This document shows, one piece after another, positions 34,602-45,647 of a DNA stretch of 49,571 nucleotides. Made by a program: the position numbers and the translations under genes. The stretch is taken from positions 18,343 to 67,913 of the forward strand of contig JAHXBT010000038.1 of NCBI GenBank assembly GCA_020054695.1. Direction: 5' to 3'. Origin of the DNA: Rickettsiales bacterium (GTDB lineage: Bacteria; Pseudomonadota; Alphaproteobacteria; Rickettsiales; UBA1997). The first letter of the stretch is position 1, and each line of letters starts with the position of its first letter. The notes under the pieces are model-generated. The model was not told the origin of the DNA. It did not search any database and worked only from the letters and a program-made list of their open reading frames with translations.

Positions 34602-34766
34602 AGGCTAAAAATATTAATTTAATTATATTATAATTTTATAATTTGTGGAAATAATATTCAACTAAATTAATTGAGTAATAGATGTTTCTTAGTTATTTCT
34701 ATAATAAAACCTGCCTTAAAGAGGTAAAATATTACTTCATCATCCTTAATCTTTAAGAGATAGTTT

Positions 34767-35453
34767 TTAATATTCTAATTTGCGTATTATTTTATTTAGG
34801 ATGGAAGTTGAAAAATTTTCTATTTGCATAGAAAGACAGTCAATTTTTTTGTTGAAAATATTATAAAATATTACTGCTGGAATAGCAACAAAGAGACCCA
34901 TAGCAGTTGCAAATAGAGCTTCTGCAATTCCAGGCGCAACTACTGCTAAGCTAGTATTTCCCGAATTGGCAATATTTTGAAAACTATTCATGATTCCCCA
35001 AACAGTTCCAAATAATCCAATAAAGGGAGCGTTAGAACCAATAATTGCTAGAATATTTAAACCAGATTCTAATTTTTCAATTATATTATTTTCAACTATT
35101 CCTATAGCACCCTTAATACGGTATTTTGTTGATTCTAATTTATTGTCATGATATTCAGTGTCTTTTGTTTTACCAAGTTGCCATTCTTTTATACTGGTAA
35201 TTATTATTCTAGACAAGGGATTTTTATTATTTCCTTGGGCAAGAGTTAGTATGTCATTTAAAGAGTTTTTAGATTCAAATAACAGAATAAATTTCCACAT
35301 TAATATTTTTAAAATAGAAAATTTTATTAATTTAAAAAATATTATAGACCATGAAATGAGTGACATTACTAGTAATAAAGCCATAACAGATTTCACTACT
35401 ATATCAGCTTGAGAGATTAGTTCAATAATTTGTGAATTATTTTTTAAAATCAT
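34767..35453 (-). CDS. tolQ: TolQ-like MotA/TolQ/ExbB proton channel
   Basis: 228 aa inner-membrane protein with three transmembrane segments: one at the N-terminus (VVKSVMALLLVMSLISWSIIFF) and two in the C-terminal half. The diagnostic second/third-helix region is LNILAIIGSNAPFIGLFGTVWGIMNSFQNIA, followed by PGIAEALFATAMGLFVAIPAVIFYN. With TolR it forms the proton-driven motor of Tol-Pal. tolR is about 14 kb away beside lolA. The gene starts 7 bases after the Cys-rich secreted protein gene, which may therefore work in the envelope with Tol-Pal. Confidence 0.88.
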   Translation of the reverse strand: MILKNNSQIIELISQADIVVKSVMALLLVMSLISWSIIFFKLIKFSILKILMWKFILLFESKNSLNDILTLAQGNNKNPLSRIIITSIKEWQLGKTKDTEYHDNKLESTKYRIKGAIGIVENNIIEKLESGLNILAIIGSNAPFIGLFGTVWGIMNSFQNIANSGNTSLAVVAPGIAEALFATAMGLFVAIPAVIFYNIFNKKIDCLSMQIENFSTSILNKIIRKLEY

Positions 35454-35460
35454 TAGTATA

Positions 35461-36018
35461 TTATTTACACTTTATCTTATCCCAACACTTACCAGGGCCA
35501 CAATCGCAAGATCTAGTAATTACTTGAGCACACACTGAGTTACGATCTAAATTGCAATTATCAGCGCAGCTATTCCTAAAATCTATTATTTTTCCACCAG
35601 ATTTTTCACATTGGACGGTGTCTTTACCTTTAACTTTATCAGATAGATTATTAAAAAAATCAAATAAATTATCTTTGTTATTATCTTCATTTACTTCTGG
35701 GACATTGTTGTTCTTATTTTTTGTTATCTGTTTTTGCTGTGCTTTATATGTTTTATATTTTTTTTGCTGAATATTTTTAGTATCAATGCATTTATCATTT
35801 TGCCAACATTTATTTTCTCCACAATCGCAGCCATATTCTAGAATCTTATAGCAAGGGGTATTTTTATCTATTTCTTTTACACAATCATCAAAGCAAGTAT
35901 GGTTAAAAATTCTCCACATTCCACTTGATTGATTACAGAGATTTTTGTTACCAGTTGCAGATAATGCATTAAAAGAAAAAATAATAAATATATAAAAAAA
36001 TAATGAGTAAAGTCTCAT
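35461..36018 (-). CDS. Secreted protein with two matching eight-cysteine modules
   Basis: 185 aa with a signal peptide (FFYIFIIFSFNALS). The mature protein holds two copies of a cysteine module, about residues 28-77 and 137-184. Both follow C-x13-C-x3-C-x(7 or 9)-C-x7-C-x-C-x4-C-x5-C with a shared CDCG-x2-KCW core. A Lys/Gln/Asn-rich linker with an acidic stretch joins them. Even cysteine number and export suggest disulfide bonding in the periplasm or outside. I do not recognise a named family; related CDCG-x2-KCW proteins may exist in Rickettsiales. It begins directly after the leuB stop and is 7 bases before tolQ. Confidence 0.8.
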   Translation of the reverse strand: MRLYSLFFYIFIIFSFNALSATGNKNLCNQSSGMWRIFNHTCFDDCVKEIDKNTPCYKILEYGCDCGENKCWQNDKCIDTKNIQQKKYKTYKAQQKQITKNKNNNVPEVNEDNNKDNLFDFFNNLSDKVKGKDTVQCEKSGGKIIDFRNSCADNCNLDRNSVCAQVITRSCDCGPGKCWDKIKCK

Positions 36019-37119
36019 TTAAATATTATCCTTGATTGATTGGATTATCTTTTCACCCATTTCTGTTGTAGATATCGTTTTATCTTCTTTTTTAGCAATA
36101 TCTTTTGTTCTATATCCTTGATTTAATGTATTTATTATAGCGTTATCAATTAAGTTTGCTTCCATTTCATAGTTAAAAGAATAGCGTAGCATCATTGAAA
36201 GGCTAGAAATTGTTGCAATTGGATTGGCAATATTATGACCTGCAATGTCGGGAGCGGAGCCGTGTACTGGTTCATAAAGAGCATATTGTTTATCGCCATT
36301 TTTTTCACCTAAAGATGCCGAAGGTAACATTCCAAGTGATCCGGTAAGCATTGATGCAGTATCAGAAATAATATCACCAAACATATTAGTAGTAACAATA
36401 ACATCAAATTGTTTTGGATAACGCACTAACTGCATTGAAGCATTATCAACATACATATGAGATAATTCAACGTTAGAATAATTTTTTGCAGTTTGGATAA
36501 CTTGATTACGCCACATTTCAGTGGACTCCAAAACATTAGCTTTGTCAATAGAGCAAAGTTTTTTATTTCTTTTTTGAGCTAAATCTAAGGCTACTTTGGC
36601 AATTCTATCTACTTCTTTAGAATTATATTTTAAAGTATTAAAGCCAGTTTTTGAACCGTCTTCTTCATCTATAACGCCTCTTGGTTGACCAAAATAGATG
36701 CCGCCAGTTAATTCACGAACTATCATAATATCTAAGCCAGAGACAATTTCCGATTTTAAAGATGAACTTTCAACCAAAGCGTCAAAAACAATTGCTGGCC
36801 TTAAATTAGCAAATAATTCTAATTCTTTTCTAATGCCAAGAAGCCCCCTTTCTGGTCTTACATTATAAGGTAATTCTTCCCATTTGGGTCCACCTACAGC
36901 GCCGAGTAAAATGGCGTCTGATTTTTTAGCTTTTTCTAATGTTTCATCAGGGAAGGGTGTTCCAGTTTTGTCATAAGCAATACCTCCAAGCAATGCATAA
37001 TCAATAGTAAATTTTTTATCTGTATTTTCTGTAAAAAAATCTAATATTTTTTTGGCCTGTGCTACAACTTCTGGTCCAATTCCATCTCCTTCAATAAGTA
37101 ATATATTTTTATTTATCAT
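36019..37119 (-). CDS. leuB: 3-isopropylmalate dehydrogenase
   Basis: Oxidatively decarboxylates 3-isopropylmalate in leucine synthesis, using [16 protein letters not shown] opens the protein, followed by [46 protein letters not shown] and the [27 protein letters not shown] block. The coenzyme segment [18 protein letters not shown] has the Asp-Ile of NAD enzymes, a useful contrast with the Ser-Arg at that point in icd of this window. The 366 aa length is standard. It lies between rppH and the Cys-rich gene on one strand; leuC is far away. Confidence 0.96.
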   Translation of the reverse strand: MINKNILLIEGDGIGPEVVAQAKKILDFFTENTDKKFTIDYALLGGIAYDKTGTPFPDETLEKAKKSDAILLGAVGGPKWEELPYNVRPERGLLGIRKELELFANLRPAIVFDALVESSSLKSEIVSGLDIMIVRELTGGIYFGQPRGVIDEEDGSKTGFNTLKYNSKEVDRIAKVALDLAQKRNKKLCSIDKANVLESTEMWRNQVIQTAKNYSNVELSHMYVDNASMQLVRYPKQFDVIVTTNMFGDIISDTASMLTGSLGMLPSASLGEKNGDKQYALYEPVHGSAPDIAGHNIANPIATISSLSMMLRYSFNYEMEANLIDNAIINTLNQGYRTKDIAKKEDKTISTTEMGEKIIQSIKDNI

Positions 37120-37151
37120 TTATTTATTTCGTTAAAATTTGCTAGATAATA

Positions 37152-37637
37152 TTATTTTAAATATAGTGAGAATTCTTCCACTAAATCTTGATATAAGTTT
37201 TTTTTAAAATCAATTACCAAATCTGGTATTTTCATTATATTTTTTTGCCATTTCCACTCAGAAAATTCTGGGTTACATTGTTCTAAATTTATTGAATTAT
37301 CATTACCAGTAAATTCAGTTAAATACCACCTTTGTTTTTGTCCAATATATCTACCTTTCCACACCTTTTCAATTAGTTTTGTTGGCAAATTATAATAAAA
37401 ATAATTTTTGGATATATTTAATATTGTAACATCCTTTTTACCAATTCCGGTTTCTTCTTCTAATTCTCGGTACATTGCATTTTCCTCAGATTCTCCAGGT
37501 TCTACACCTCCTTGTGGCATTTGCCAATATTCATCCACAATATTAGATATTCTTTTGGCAATAAAAATTTCTTTATCTTTGTTAACAATCATAATTCCAA
37601 CGCATAAGCGATAGAGGTGATCTATATTTTTATCCAT
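37152..37637 (-). CDS. rppH: RNA pyrophosphohydrolase (Nudix)
   Basis: Removes pyrophosphate from 5' triphosphate RNA ends to start mRNA decay. The Nudix box is complete: GGVEPGESEENAMYRELEEETGI (about residues 42-64). The start YRLCVGIMIVNKDKEIFIAKRI and the following WQMPQGG are the usual RppH residues, as is QKQRWYLTEF later. The 161 aa length is normal. It overlaps the coaBC end by 16 bases and is 32 bases ahead of leuB. Confidence 0.94.
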   Translation of the reverse strand: MDKNIDHLYRLCVGIMIVNKDKEIFIAKRISNIVDEYWQMPQGGVEPGESEENAMYRELEEETGIGKKDVTILNISKNYFYYNLPTKLIEKVWKGRYIGQKQRWYLTEFTGNDNSINLEQCNPEFSEWKWQKNIMKIPDLVIDFKKNLYQDLVEEFSLYLK

Positions 37638-38803
37638 TTTACTATCTCTTTAGCTATGTTTTTTTTGCTATTTTTTTCTATTCTAGTGATAATTTTATTT
37701 TTATCAACTATAGTGATTTCATTTTCATCTGAGCCAAATATCTCGCCCCCATTTATATTATTTACTATTACTAGATCGCAATTTTTACGTTTAGCTTTTC
37801 CTATAGCATTTTCTACGATATTATTACTTTCTGCAGCGAATCCAATAACTATTTTAGGCCTATTTTTACTGTTACCTATTGTATCTAATATATCAATATT
37901 TAATTCTAACTCTATGTTTTTTATATTTTTATTTTTTTTAATTTTTATGTTGGAATATTTTTTTGGTTTAAAATCTGATATCGCTGCTGCTGAGATATAT
38001 ATATCTGTATTATCTATGTTTTTCTCTATTGCTTCTAACATTTGATTAGTAGAGCTAGTTCTTATAATATTTTTATTTGGCAAATTGATATTTTCTTTTA
38101 TATTAGAAGCAATCAGAGTTACATCACCTCCCATTTGATGCAGAATTTCAGCAATTGCAATTCCTTGTTTACCAGATGAATTATTACCAATAAACCTAAC
38201 TGGGTCTATTGGTTCAAAAGTAGACCCAGCTGTAACAATAATATTTTTACCAGAAAATTTATTACTACTAACAAAAAAATCTTCTATTTGTGTCGTAATA
38301 TCATTTATATCTGCCATTTTGCCATATCCAAACTCACCACAAGCCAAAATATCCTTTTGTGGAGGTATAATCCTGATATTATAGTTAATTAATTGATCTA
38401 AATTATTCTTAGTAATTTTATTATCCCACATTTTAACATTCATTGCAGGTGCAAGTAGTATTTGCTTATTTGCTGCTAATATAGTTGTAGAGGCTAGATC
38501 GTCAGCAATACCATTTGCCATTTTTGCAATAAAATTAGATGATGCTGGTGCAACTAGAATTAAATCACTATTTTTGGATAAATTAATATGGTCCATTGAG
38601 TCTTTATCATCTGGTTTAAATATATCCTGTTTAATTTTGTCACCTAAAATAGATGATACTAAGAGAGGGGTAATGAATTTTTCTGTTTCTTTGGTTAAAA
38701 TAACATCAATTTTAAAATCTTTTTTTCTAAGATATCTTATTATTTCTAAAGATTTGTAACAGGCAATTGATGCTGTAATTATGATAAGAATTCTTTTTCG
38801 CAT
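37622..38803 (-). CDS. coaBC: Bifunctional phosphopantothenoylcysteine decarboxylase/synthase
   Basis: Two successive steps of coenzyme A synthesis. The N-terminal CoaC flavoprotein domain (about 1-180) shows ITASIACYKSLEIIRYLRK, VAPASSNFIAKMANGIADDLAS and LAPAMNVKMWDN, with Cys in ILACGEFGYGKMADI. The C-terminal CoaB domain starts near 188 with GKNIIVTAGSTFEPIDPVRFIGNNSSGKQG and includes YISAAAISDFKP and FAAESNN. The 393 aa length matches other CoaBC proteins. It leads the coaBC-rppH-leuB-Cys-rich-tolQ series. Confidence 0.95.
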   Translation of the reverse strand: MRKRILIIITASIACYKSLEIIRYLRKKDFKIDVILTKETEKFITPLLVSSILGDKIKQDIFKPDDKDSMDHINLSKNSDLILVAPASSNFIAKMANGIADDLASTTILAANKQILLAPAMNVKMWDNKITKNNLDQLINYNIRIIPPQKDILACGEFGYGKMADINDITTQIEDFFVSSNKFSGKNIIVTAGSTFEPIDPVRFIGNNSSGKQGIAIAEILHQMGGDVTLIASNIKENINLPNKNIIRTSSTNQMLEAIEKNIDNTDIYISAAAISDFKPKKYSNIKIKKNKNIKNIELELNIDILDTIGNSKNRPKIVIGFAAESNNIVENAIGKAKRKNCDLVIVNNINGGEIFGSDENEITIVDKNKIITRIEKNSKKNIAKEIVKWIKI

Positions 38804-38957
38804 TATAATTTTGACTTAGGTTATGTTGTCATAAGAAAAAATGAAAGAAATTTCTTAAGTTGACCACAGAGATCTAGAAGTTATTAAATAATATTTTAGT
38901 TTTTATATTTTTTAAAAATATCCTGAATATATTATTTATCTTTAAGTTAAGATGGTG

Positions 38958-39239
38958 TTATTTAATCATTTTTGGTACAGTATAATAATTATATTTGTCA
39001 TTTGTGGCGCTAGTCATTACGTCTTCCGCTGTTTCTATAGATTCTATATTATCTTCAAATAATGTAAGATTTTTAGCATGAATATTATTTAATATTTGTA
39101 CATTATCAGTATTAGCTTGCGATAAAGTGTCAATCCAATTAATTATTTTTTCCAATTGGTTTGATAGTTTTTCTTTTTGACAATCTTCTATTCTAATTTT
39201 TGATAATTTTGCAATTTTTTTTATATTAATATCTGACAT
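38958..39239 (-). CDS. gatC: Aspartyl/glutamyl-tRNA amidotransferase subunit C
   Basis: Small subunit of GatCAB, which converts mischarged Glu-tRNA-Gln (and Asp-tRNA-Asn) to the amide form. The 93 aa sequence has the family opening INIKKIAKLSKIRI, a LSNQLEKIINWIDTLSQANTDNV helix and a C-terminal SATNDKYNYYTVPKMIK tail, as in GatC. It stands alone, without gatA or gatB nearby, so the complex is encoded at separate sites. Its presence suggests that Gln-tRNA is made by transamidation from Glu. Confidence 0.9.
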   Translation of the reverse strand: MSDINIKKIAKLSKIRIEDCQKEKLSNQLEKIINWIDTLSQANTDNVQILNNIHAKNLTLFEDNIESIETAEDVMTSATNDKYNYYTVPKMIK

Positions 39240-39372
39240 TATGTTTAATTATGGTTATATGCAGTATCTTAATTTTATAAATTACGATATAAAAAGCAAA
39301 TGAAGGACTCATAATATTTTATCTTAAAATACTTGTTTTGCATTGTTTATTTTTAATAATAATCGGGATTAT

Positions 39373-39753
39373 TTATTTAATACCGCTAAAAACTGAGCCC
39401 CATATCGCTGAGTTTTGATCTACATATTCTTCTCTCATACAGTAAAAATAACCATAATTCCAGGCATTTTTGTAAATAGGTGAATTAGCTAATTTCCAAC
39501 CGTCCTGTTTATTTGATTTATAAAAAGATTTATAAAATTGGTTTGATCCAGATGAGGCTCCGGTTTCACATCCATGATCCCATCCTAATTTAAAGTCAGG
39601 ATCAGCTTTACTCAGGTCATCTTCAAAATTGCTAGTGGTTCTGTCAAGTCTAAAATAATCAGCACTATGTTTATGACCACAAGATGATATTATGAATAGT
39701 AATAATGATATTTTTATGGTATAAATCACTAATGTATAAATTATATTTTTCAA
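39373..39753 (-). CDS. Predicted lipoprotein with GCETG motif
   Basis: 126 aa protein with a signal sequence ending in a lipobox (LLFIISSC, Cys25), so probably lipid-anchored in the envelope. The mature domain has FKLGWDHGCETGASSGSNQF near residue 55, a WKLANSPIYKNAWNYGYFYC segment, and one more Cys near the end that could pair with the Cys in GCETG. I do not recognise a characterised family; short lipoproteins with GW-x-x-GCETG motifs seem to occur in other alphaproteobacteria. It lies downstream of gyrB and upstream of gatC on the same strand. Confidence 0.7.
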   Translation of the reverse strand: MKNIIYTLVIYTIKISLLLFIISSCGHKHSADYFRLDRTTSNFEDDLSKADPDFKLGWDHGCETGASSGSNQFYKSFYKSNKQDGWKLANSPIYKNAWNYGYFYCMREEYVDQNSAIWGSVFSGIK

Positions 39754-39829
39754 ATGATTTTAGTATAATTTCAGACAAATCGTTAAAAAAAATAACCTTA
39801 TAATATCAACTAAATTATTGAAAATAATA

Positions 39830-42238
<2,409 letters not shown>

Positions 42239-42305
42239 TTATCTATATTTCTTTCCAGTTTTATAATTTTAATTCTGGTTATATTTTTGCAAAAATCAAT
42301 ATATT

Positions 42306-43424
42306 ATGCAATATCAATTAGAAAAAGAAAGTGTTATAGGTAAAATATCCAGGTTAAATTGGTTATTAATAGGTTCAATTATGATTTTATCTATAATTGG
42401 TTTATTAATGTTATATTCTGCTGCAGGAGGTAATTATAGGTTATGGATGTTAAGGCAATTTATATATCTTATTGTATTTTTTCCTGTAATGATATTTATT
42501 GCTATAACTGATGTAAATTTTTGGTTTCGTCACACATATAAATTTTATTTTTTTGGCTTATTACTGCTGTTAATTGTTTATTTTTCTGGTCACTACGCCA
42601 TGGGCGCAACTAGGTGGTTTAGAATTGGCTTCATAACAGTTCAACCTTCTGAAATTATGAAGGTATTTTTAGTATTATCTATGGCTAAATATTTTCATAA
42701 TATTGAAGCCGAAGACATTAAAAAAGTAAAATACTTCTTAATTCCAATGATGTTTATACTAGTTCCGGCATATTTAATATTCAAACAGCCCGATTTAGGC
42801 ACGGCTTTAATTTTTTCTTTTGTTGGTTTTGTGATTTTATTTGTTGCAGGAGTTATGATGTGGAAATTTATTTTAACTGCTATTGCTGGCTTGATATCTA
42901 TACCAATTTTGTGGAATTTTGTTTTGCATAATTATCAAAAAGATAGGATAATTAATTTTCTTAATCCCAATAATGATCCTATGGGTACAGGATACAACAT
43001 CATACAATCTAAAATTGCAGTTGGGTCAGGAGGTTTGTTTGGTAAAGGGTTTGTTAATGGCACACAAACTCAATTAGGTTTTTTACCTGAGAAACAAACA
43101 GATTTTATTTTCACCATTTTATCAGAAGAGTTTGGTTTTATTGGTTCGGTATCTATTGTTTTTCTTTGTGCCTTTATTACTTTTATATCTATTTTTTCTG
43201 CTACTAAAAGTTTTAATCAATATTCAAGATTGGTAATCACTGGAATTACTTCTATTTTCTTTTTTCATTCATTTATTAATATAGGGATGTCTATTGGTTT
43301 GCTTCCTGTTGTTGGCGCACCACTTCCTTTTATGTCCTATGGGGGGACCATAACTGCCACTATGTTAATAGGTTTTGGTTTTGTCCTCAATGTTTGTCTA
43401 TATAAAGACTCAGAATTATTATGA
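42306..43424 (+). CDS. rodA: Peptidoglycan glycosyltransferase RodA
   Basis: SEDS-family polymerase of 372 aa with about ten transmembrane segments, building side-wall peptidoglycan with PBP2. Signature text includes ARWFRIG-like GATRWFRIGFITVQPSEIMKV near residue 100, FKQPDLGTALIF, GTGYNIIQSKIAVGSGGLFGKGF near 228 and LPEKQTDFIFTILSEEFGFIG. The region ends in GAPLPFMSYGGT. The N-I-I-Q-S-K-I-A-V-G-S-G-G segment and LPEKQTDFIF favour RodA over FtsW. No mreB, mreC or pbp2 gene is adjacent. It implies a rod-shaped, walled cell. Confidence 0.93.
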   Translation: MQYQLEKESVIGKISRLNWLLIGSIMILSIIGLLMLYSAAGGNYRLWMLRQFIYLIVFFPVMIFIAITDVNFWFRHTYKFYFFGLLLLLIVYFSGHYAMGATRWFRIGFITVQPSEIMKVFLVLSMAKYFHNIEAEDIKKVKYFLIPMMFILVPAYLIFKQPDLGTALIFSFVGFVILFVAGVMMWKFILTAIAGLISIPILWNFVLHNYQKDRIINFLNPNNDPMGTGYNIIQSKIAVGSGGLFGKGFVNGTQTQLGFLPEKQTDFIFTILSEEFGFIGSVSIVFLCAFITFISIFSATKSFNQYSRLVITGITSIFFFHSFINIGMSIGLLPVVGAPLPFMSYGGTITATMLIGFGFVLNVCLYKDSELL

Positions 43425-43760
43425 AAATAATAACCAATATTAACTAAATATGGATTTATAAAAATTAAATTATTAGTAAATTGTTGTTAAATTTTTTACA
43501 AATCTTAATTAAAGCAACAAAAATATTTTACTATATTATTCATTTTAGGTTATAATTGTATTACAAGTAATCGTTGTAAAATATAAAATAGTTTATAATT
43601 TATTGAATAAAATGAGTTTTTTCTTGACTTTATCCAGGCAATAGTAGATAATTATATATAATATTAATAATTTCACTGAATTTATTGCTTGTTATGTCTT
43701 TCCTGCTTGTAAAGACTATCGGTAAGTGTGTTTTTCAATTAAATTAAAAGTAAAATAGCA
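43425..43760. other. Regulatory spacer ahead of the prepilin-like genes
   Basis: This 336-base stretch has no ORF of interest. Its distal third carries a good promoter and a leader hairpin, GTCTTT-CCTGCTTGT-AAAGAC at 43696-43716, inside the predicted 5' untranslated region. The remainder is AT-rich sequence without a recognised feature. Confidence 0.5.
43624..43652 (+). promoter_or_regulatory. Sigma-70-type promoter for the tandem prepilin-like genes
   Basis: TTGACT is followed after exactly 17 bases by GATAAT, each one mismatch from consensus (TTGACA and TATAAT). The predicted start near 43660 gives a leader of about 100 bases before the ATG at 43761. It is the cleanest promoter I found in the window, suggesting strong expression of the two genes. 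Confidence 0.65.
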
Positions 43761-44708
43761 ATGAAAAAGAACTATAAATTAGGTTTTTCACTGATTGAAA
43801 TTTCGGTTGTAGTATTAATTATAGGTGTTTTAATTGCTGCTATTACAACTGGTACTGATCTTGTTAAGAGGTCAAAGCTAGCTTCTGCTCGTAATTTGTC
43901 GTCCAATTCATCAATATATGGTATGAAGGATTTGGTATTGTGGTTTGAACCTTCTTTACCAACTAGTTTTTATGCAGAAGGCGAGGGTGAACCGATTGAA
44001 GTGTGGTCTAATAATTCTAAATTTTACAGTATTGGATCGGCTGTACAAAGCAGTGATGAAAATCCAAAACTCCCTATATATATAAAAGATGCAATTAATC
44101 ATATTCCTGCTGTAAGGTTTTATTGCGAAAGCGCCTCTGATTGTGGACAGCATCTCAACATCCCTGATGTTGCTGGTTTATTAGAAGAAACTGACTTAAC
44201 TATATTTATTCTTGAAAATAGGAATAGCAATAATACAGATGTGAAGCGTAGTATATTAACCTCGGGTGGCAATAATGGTTTGGAGATATATTATAATAAC
44301 TCAGATCAATTTACGGTTGATAATAAATCTGGCGAACCAAAGACATCTAACGTATCCCCAGTAGCGCCAACTTTGCATTACCTTAGTTTATTTTACAGCA
44401 GTAATAATGAAGATTTTAAAGTTGATGACAATATTATAATAAGAAAAGGATATAATTATTATAAAAATAAAAGATTACCTGAAAACGGTGCTATGCCGTC
44501 AGTGACTACAGTAATACAAGATAATGATGAAAATTCTCGATTTTCTACTGGATCTATGGGTGAAACAATTAAGATTGGTAATGATACTCAAACTTATTCA
44601 GGAAATATCTCCGAAATATTAATATTCTCCACGAGGTTAAGACAGGAAGAGTTGGTAGATATATTTGATTATTTTGAGGCTAAGTATAATATAGCTTTGG
44701 AAGATTGA
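43761..44708 (+). CDS. Prepilin-like protein with probable LamG-like domain (copy 1)
   Basis: 315 aa. The first 30 residues are a type IV prepilin signal: short basic leader MKKNYKLG, cleavage expected before Phe, then FSLIEISVVVLIIGVLIAA with the essential Glu at +5. A large extracytoplasmic domain follows, beginning DLVLWFEPS near residue 55, containing IPAVRFYCES, and closing YSGNISEILIFSTRL with a helix EELVDIFDYFEAKYNI. That beginning and end resemble bacterial LamG/concanavalin-type jelly-roll domains (GLVLWLD ... EILIYNRAL ... YLAAKW). Three Cys include a pair in YCESASDC. Role is unknown; adhesin or minor pseudopilin are options. It is 61 bases before a paralogue. Confidence 0.8.
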   Translation: MKKNYKLGFSLIEISVVVLIIGVLIAAITTGTDLVKRSKLASARNLSSNSSIYGMKDLVLWFEPSLPTSFYAEGEGEPIEVWSNNSKFYSIGSAVQSSDENPKLPIYIKDAINHIPAVRFYCESASDCGQHLNIPDVAGLLEETDLTIFILENRNSNNTDVKRSILTSGGNNGLEIYYNNSDQFTVDNKSGEPKTSNVSPVAPTLHYLSLFYSSNNEDFKVDDNIIIRKGYNYYKNKRLPENGAMPSVTTVIQDNDENSRFSTGSMGETIKIGNDTQTYSGNISEILIFSTRLRQEELVDIFDYFEAKYNIALED

Positions 44709-44769
44709 TTTATCACTAATTGACTTTGATTTAGTGTTTCTTTTAAGATAATTATTAATATTTTAAATT

Positions 44770-45645
44770 ATGAAGAATAATTTTAAGTTAGGATTTTCAC
44801 TTTTAGAAGTTTCTGTTGTATTGTTAATTGTTGGCATCTTGTTAGCCTCTGTTAGCGCGGGTAAGAGCATGATTAAAACTTCGCGTATAACTTCTGCGCA
44901 GTCACTCACAGCTAATTCTCCAGTTTCTGCTGTAGAAGGATTAGTTATTTGGTTAGAGCCAACGTTGACAGCAAGCTTTTCAGAGGACGACACTTATGAC
45001 TATCAAGATATTTCTGGTTGGCAAAACATAACTAACTACTTCACTTCAAGCAAGTTTAATATTGTAGGTAGTGCTCCGAAATACGTTGAATCATCAATAA
45101 ATGACTTACCTTCAGTGAGATTTGAGACTGGTAGGTCACTAGATATTAACTCAGCCCTAAAAAATATCACGGGTACTAATTTTTCAATATTTATTGTTGA
45201 GGAAAAGTCAGTTAATAATAATGGTGGTAAAATAATTAGTAGTGATTCTTTAACCCTAAAATACAATGATAGTAATAATTTTATTATCGAAAAAAACGGC
45301 AGTGCAGAAATAACTACTACAGTTGCTAATAATTCTCCAGCTATTAATTACATATCCTTTGCTTCTTCTGCTTCTGGTATTGCACCTGAGGGCCTTAATT
45401 ACTATAGAAATAAAGGTATATTTTTTGATGGATCAAATACAAAAACTATAAATCCAACTACAGAATCTACTAACAATAATAGTATTCCTTCGATATCAGG
45501 GGCCACATTAGGTGCTGTTACTGGTGGATATTATGGTGATATTTCTGAACTTATAGTATATAATAATTTACTAACTATTGCTGAACTCGAAGAGATTCTT
45601 AATTATTTAAGTTCAAAATATAGAATAACTCTAAACAGGGAATAA
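44770..45645 (+). CDS. Prepilin-like protein with probable LamG-like domain (copy 2)
   Basis: 291 aa paralogue of the preceding gene. It opens MKNNFKLG then FSLLEVSVVLLIVGILLAS with Glu at +5, so it should also be processed by a prepilin peptidase. The outer domain again begins GLVIWLEPTLTASFSE, has LPSVRFETGRSLDINSAL, and ends YYGDISELIVYNNLLTIAELEEILNYLSSKYRI. It lacks the cysteines of copy 1. The two proteins share architecture and end motifs but differ over most of the middle, suggesting an old duplication with diversification. The mnmE start lies 2 bases after its stop, so read-through or coupling is likely. Confidence 0.8.
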   Translation: MKNNFKLGFSLLEVSVVLLIVGILLASVSAGKSMIKTSRITSAQSLTANSPVSAVEGLVIWLEPTLTASFSEDDTYDYQDISGWQNITNYFTSSKFNIVGSAPKYVESSINDLPSVRFETGRSLDINSALKNITGTNFSIFIVEEKSVNNNGGKIISSDSLTLKYNDSNNFIIEKNGSAEITTTVANNSPAINYISFASSASGIAPEGLNYYRNKGIFFDGSNTKTINPTTESTNNNSIPSISGATLGAVTGGYYGDISELIVYNNLLTIAELEEILNYLSSKYRITLNRE

Positions 45646-45647
45646 TA

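Noticed and set aside
37617-38045. 142-aa plus-strand ORF
   Set aside because: It lies fully antisense to coaBC, whose domains are complete; its hydrophobic composition is the mirror of AT-rich Lys/Asn codons.
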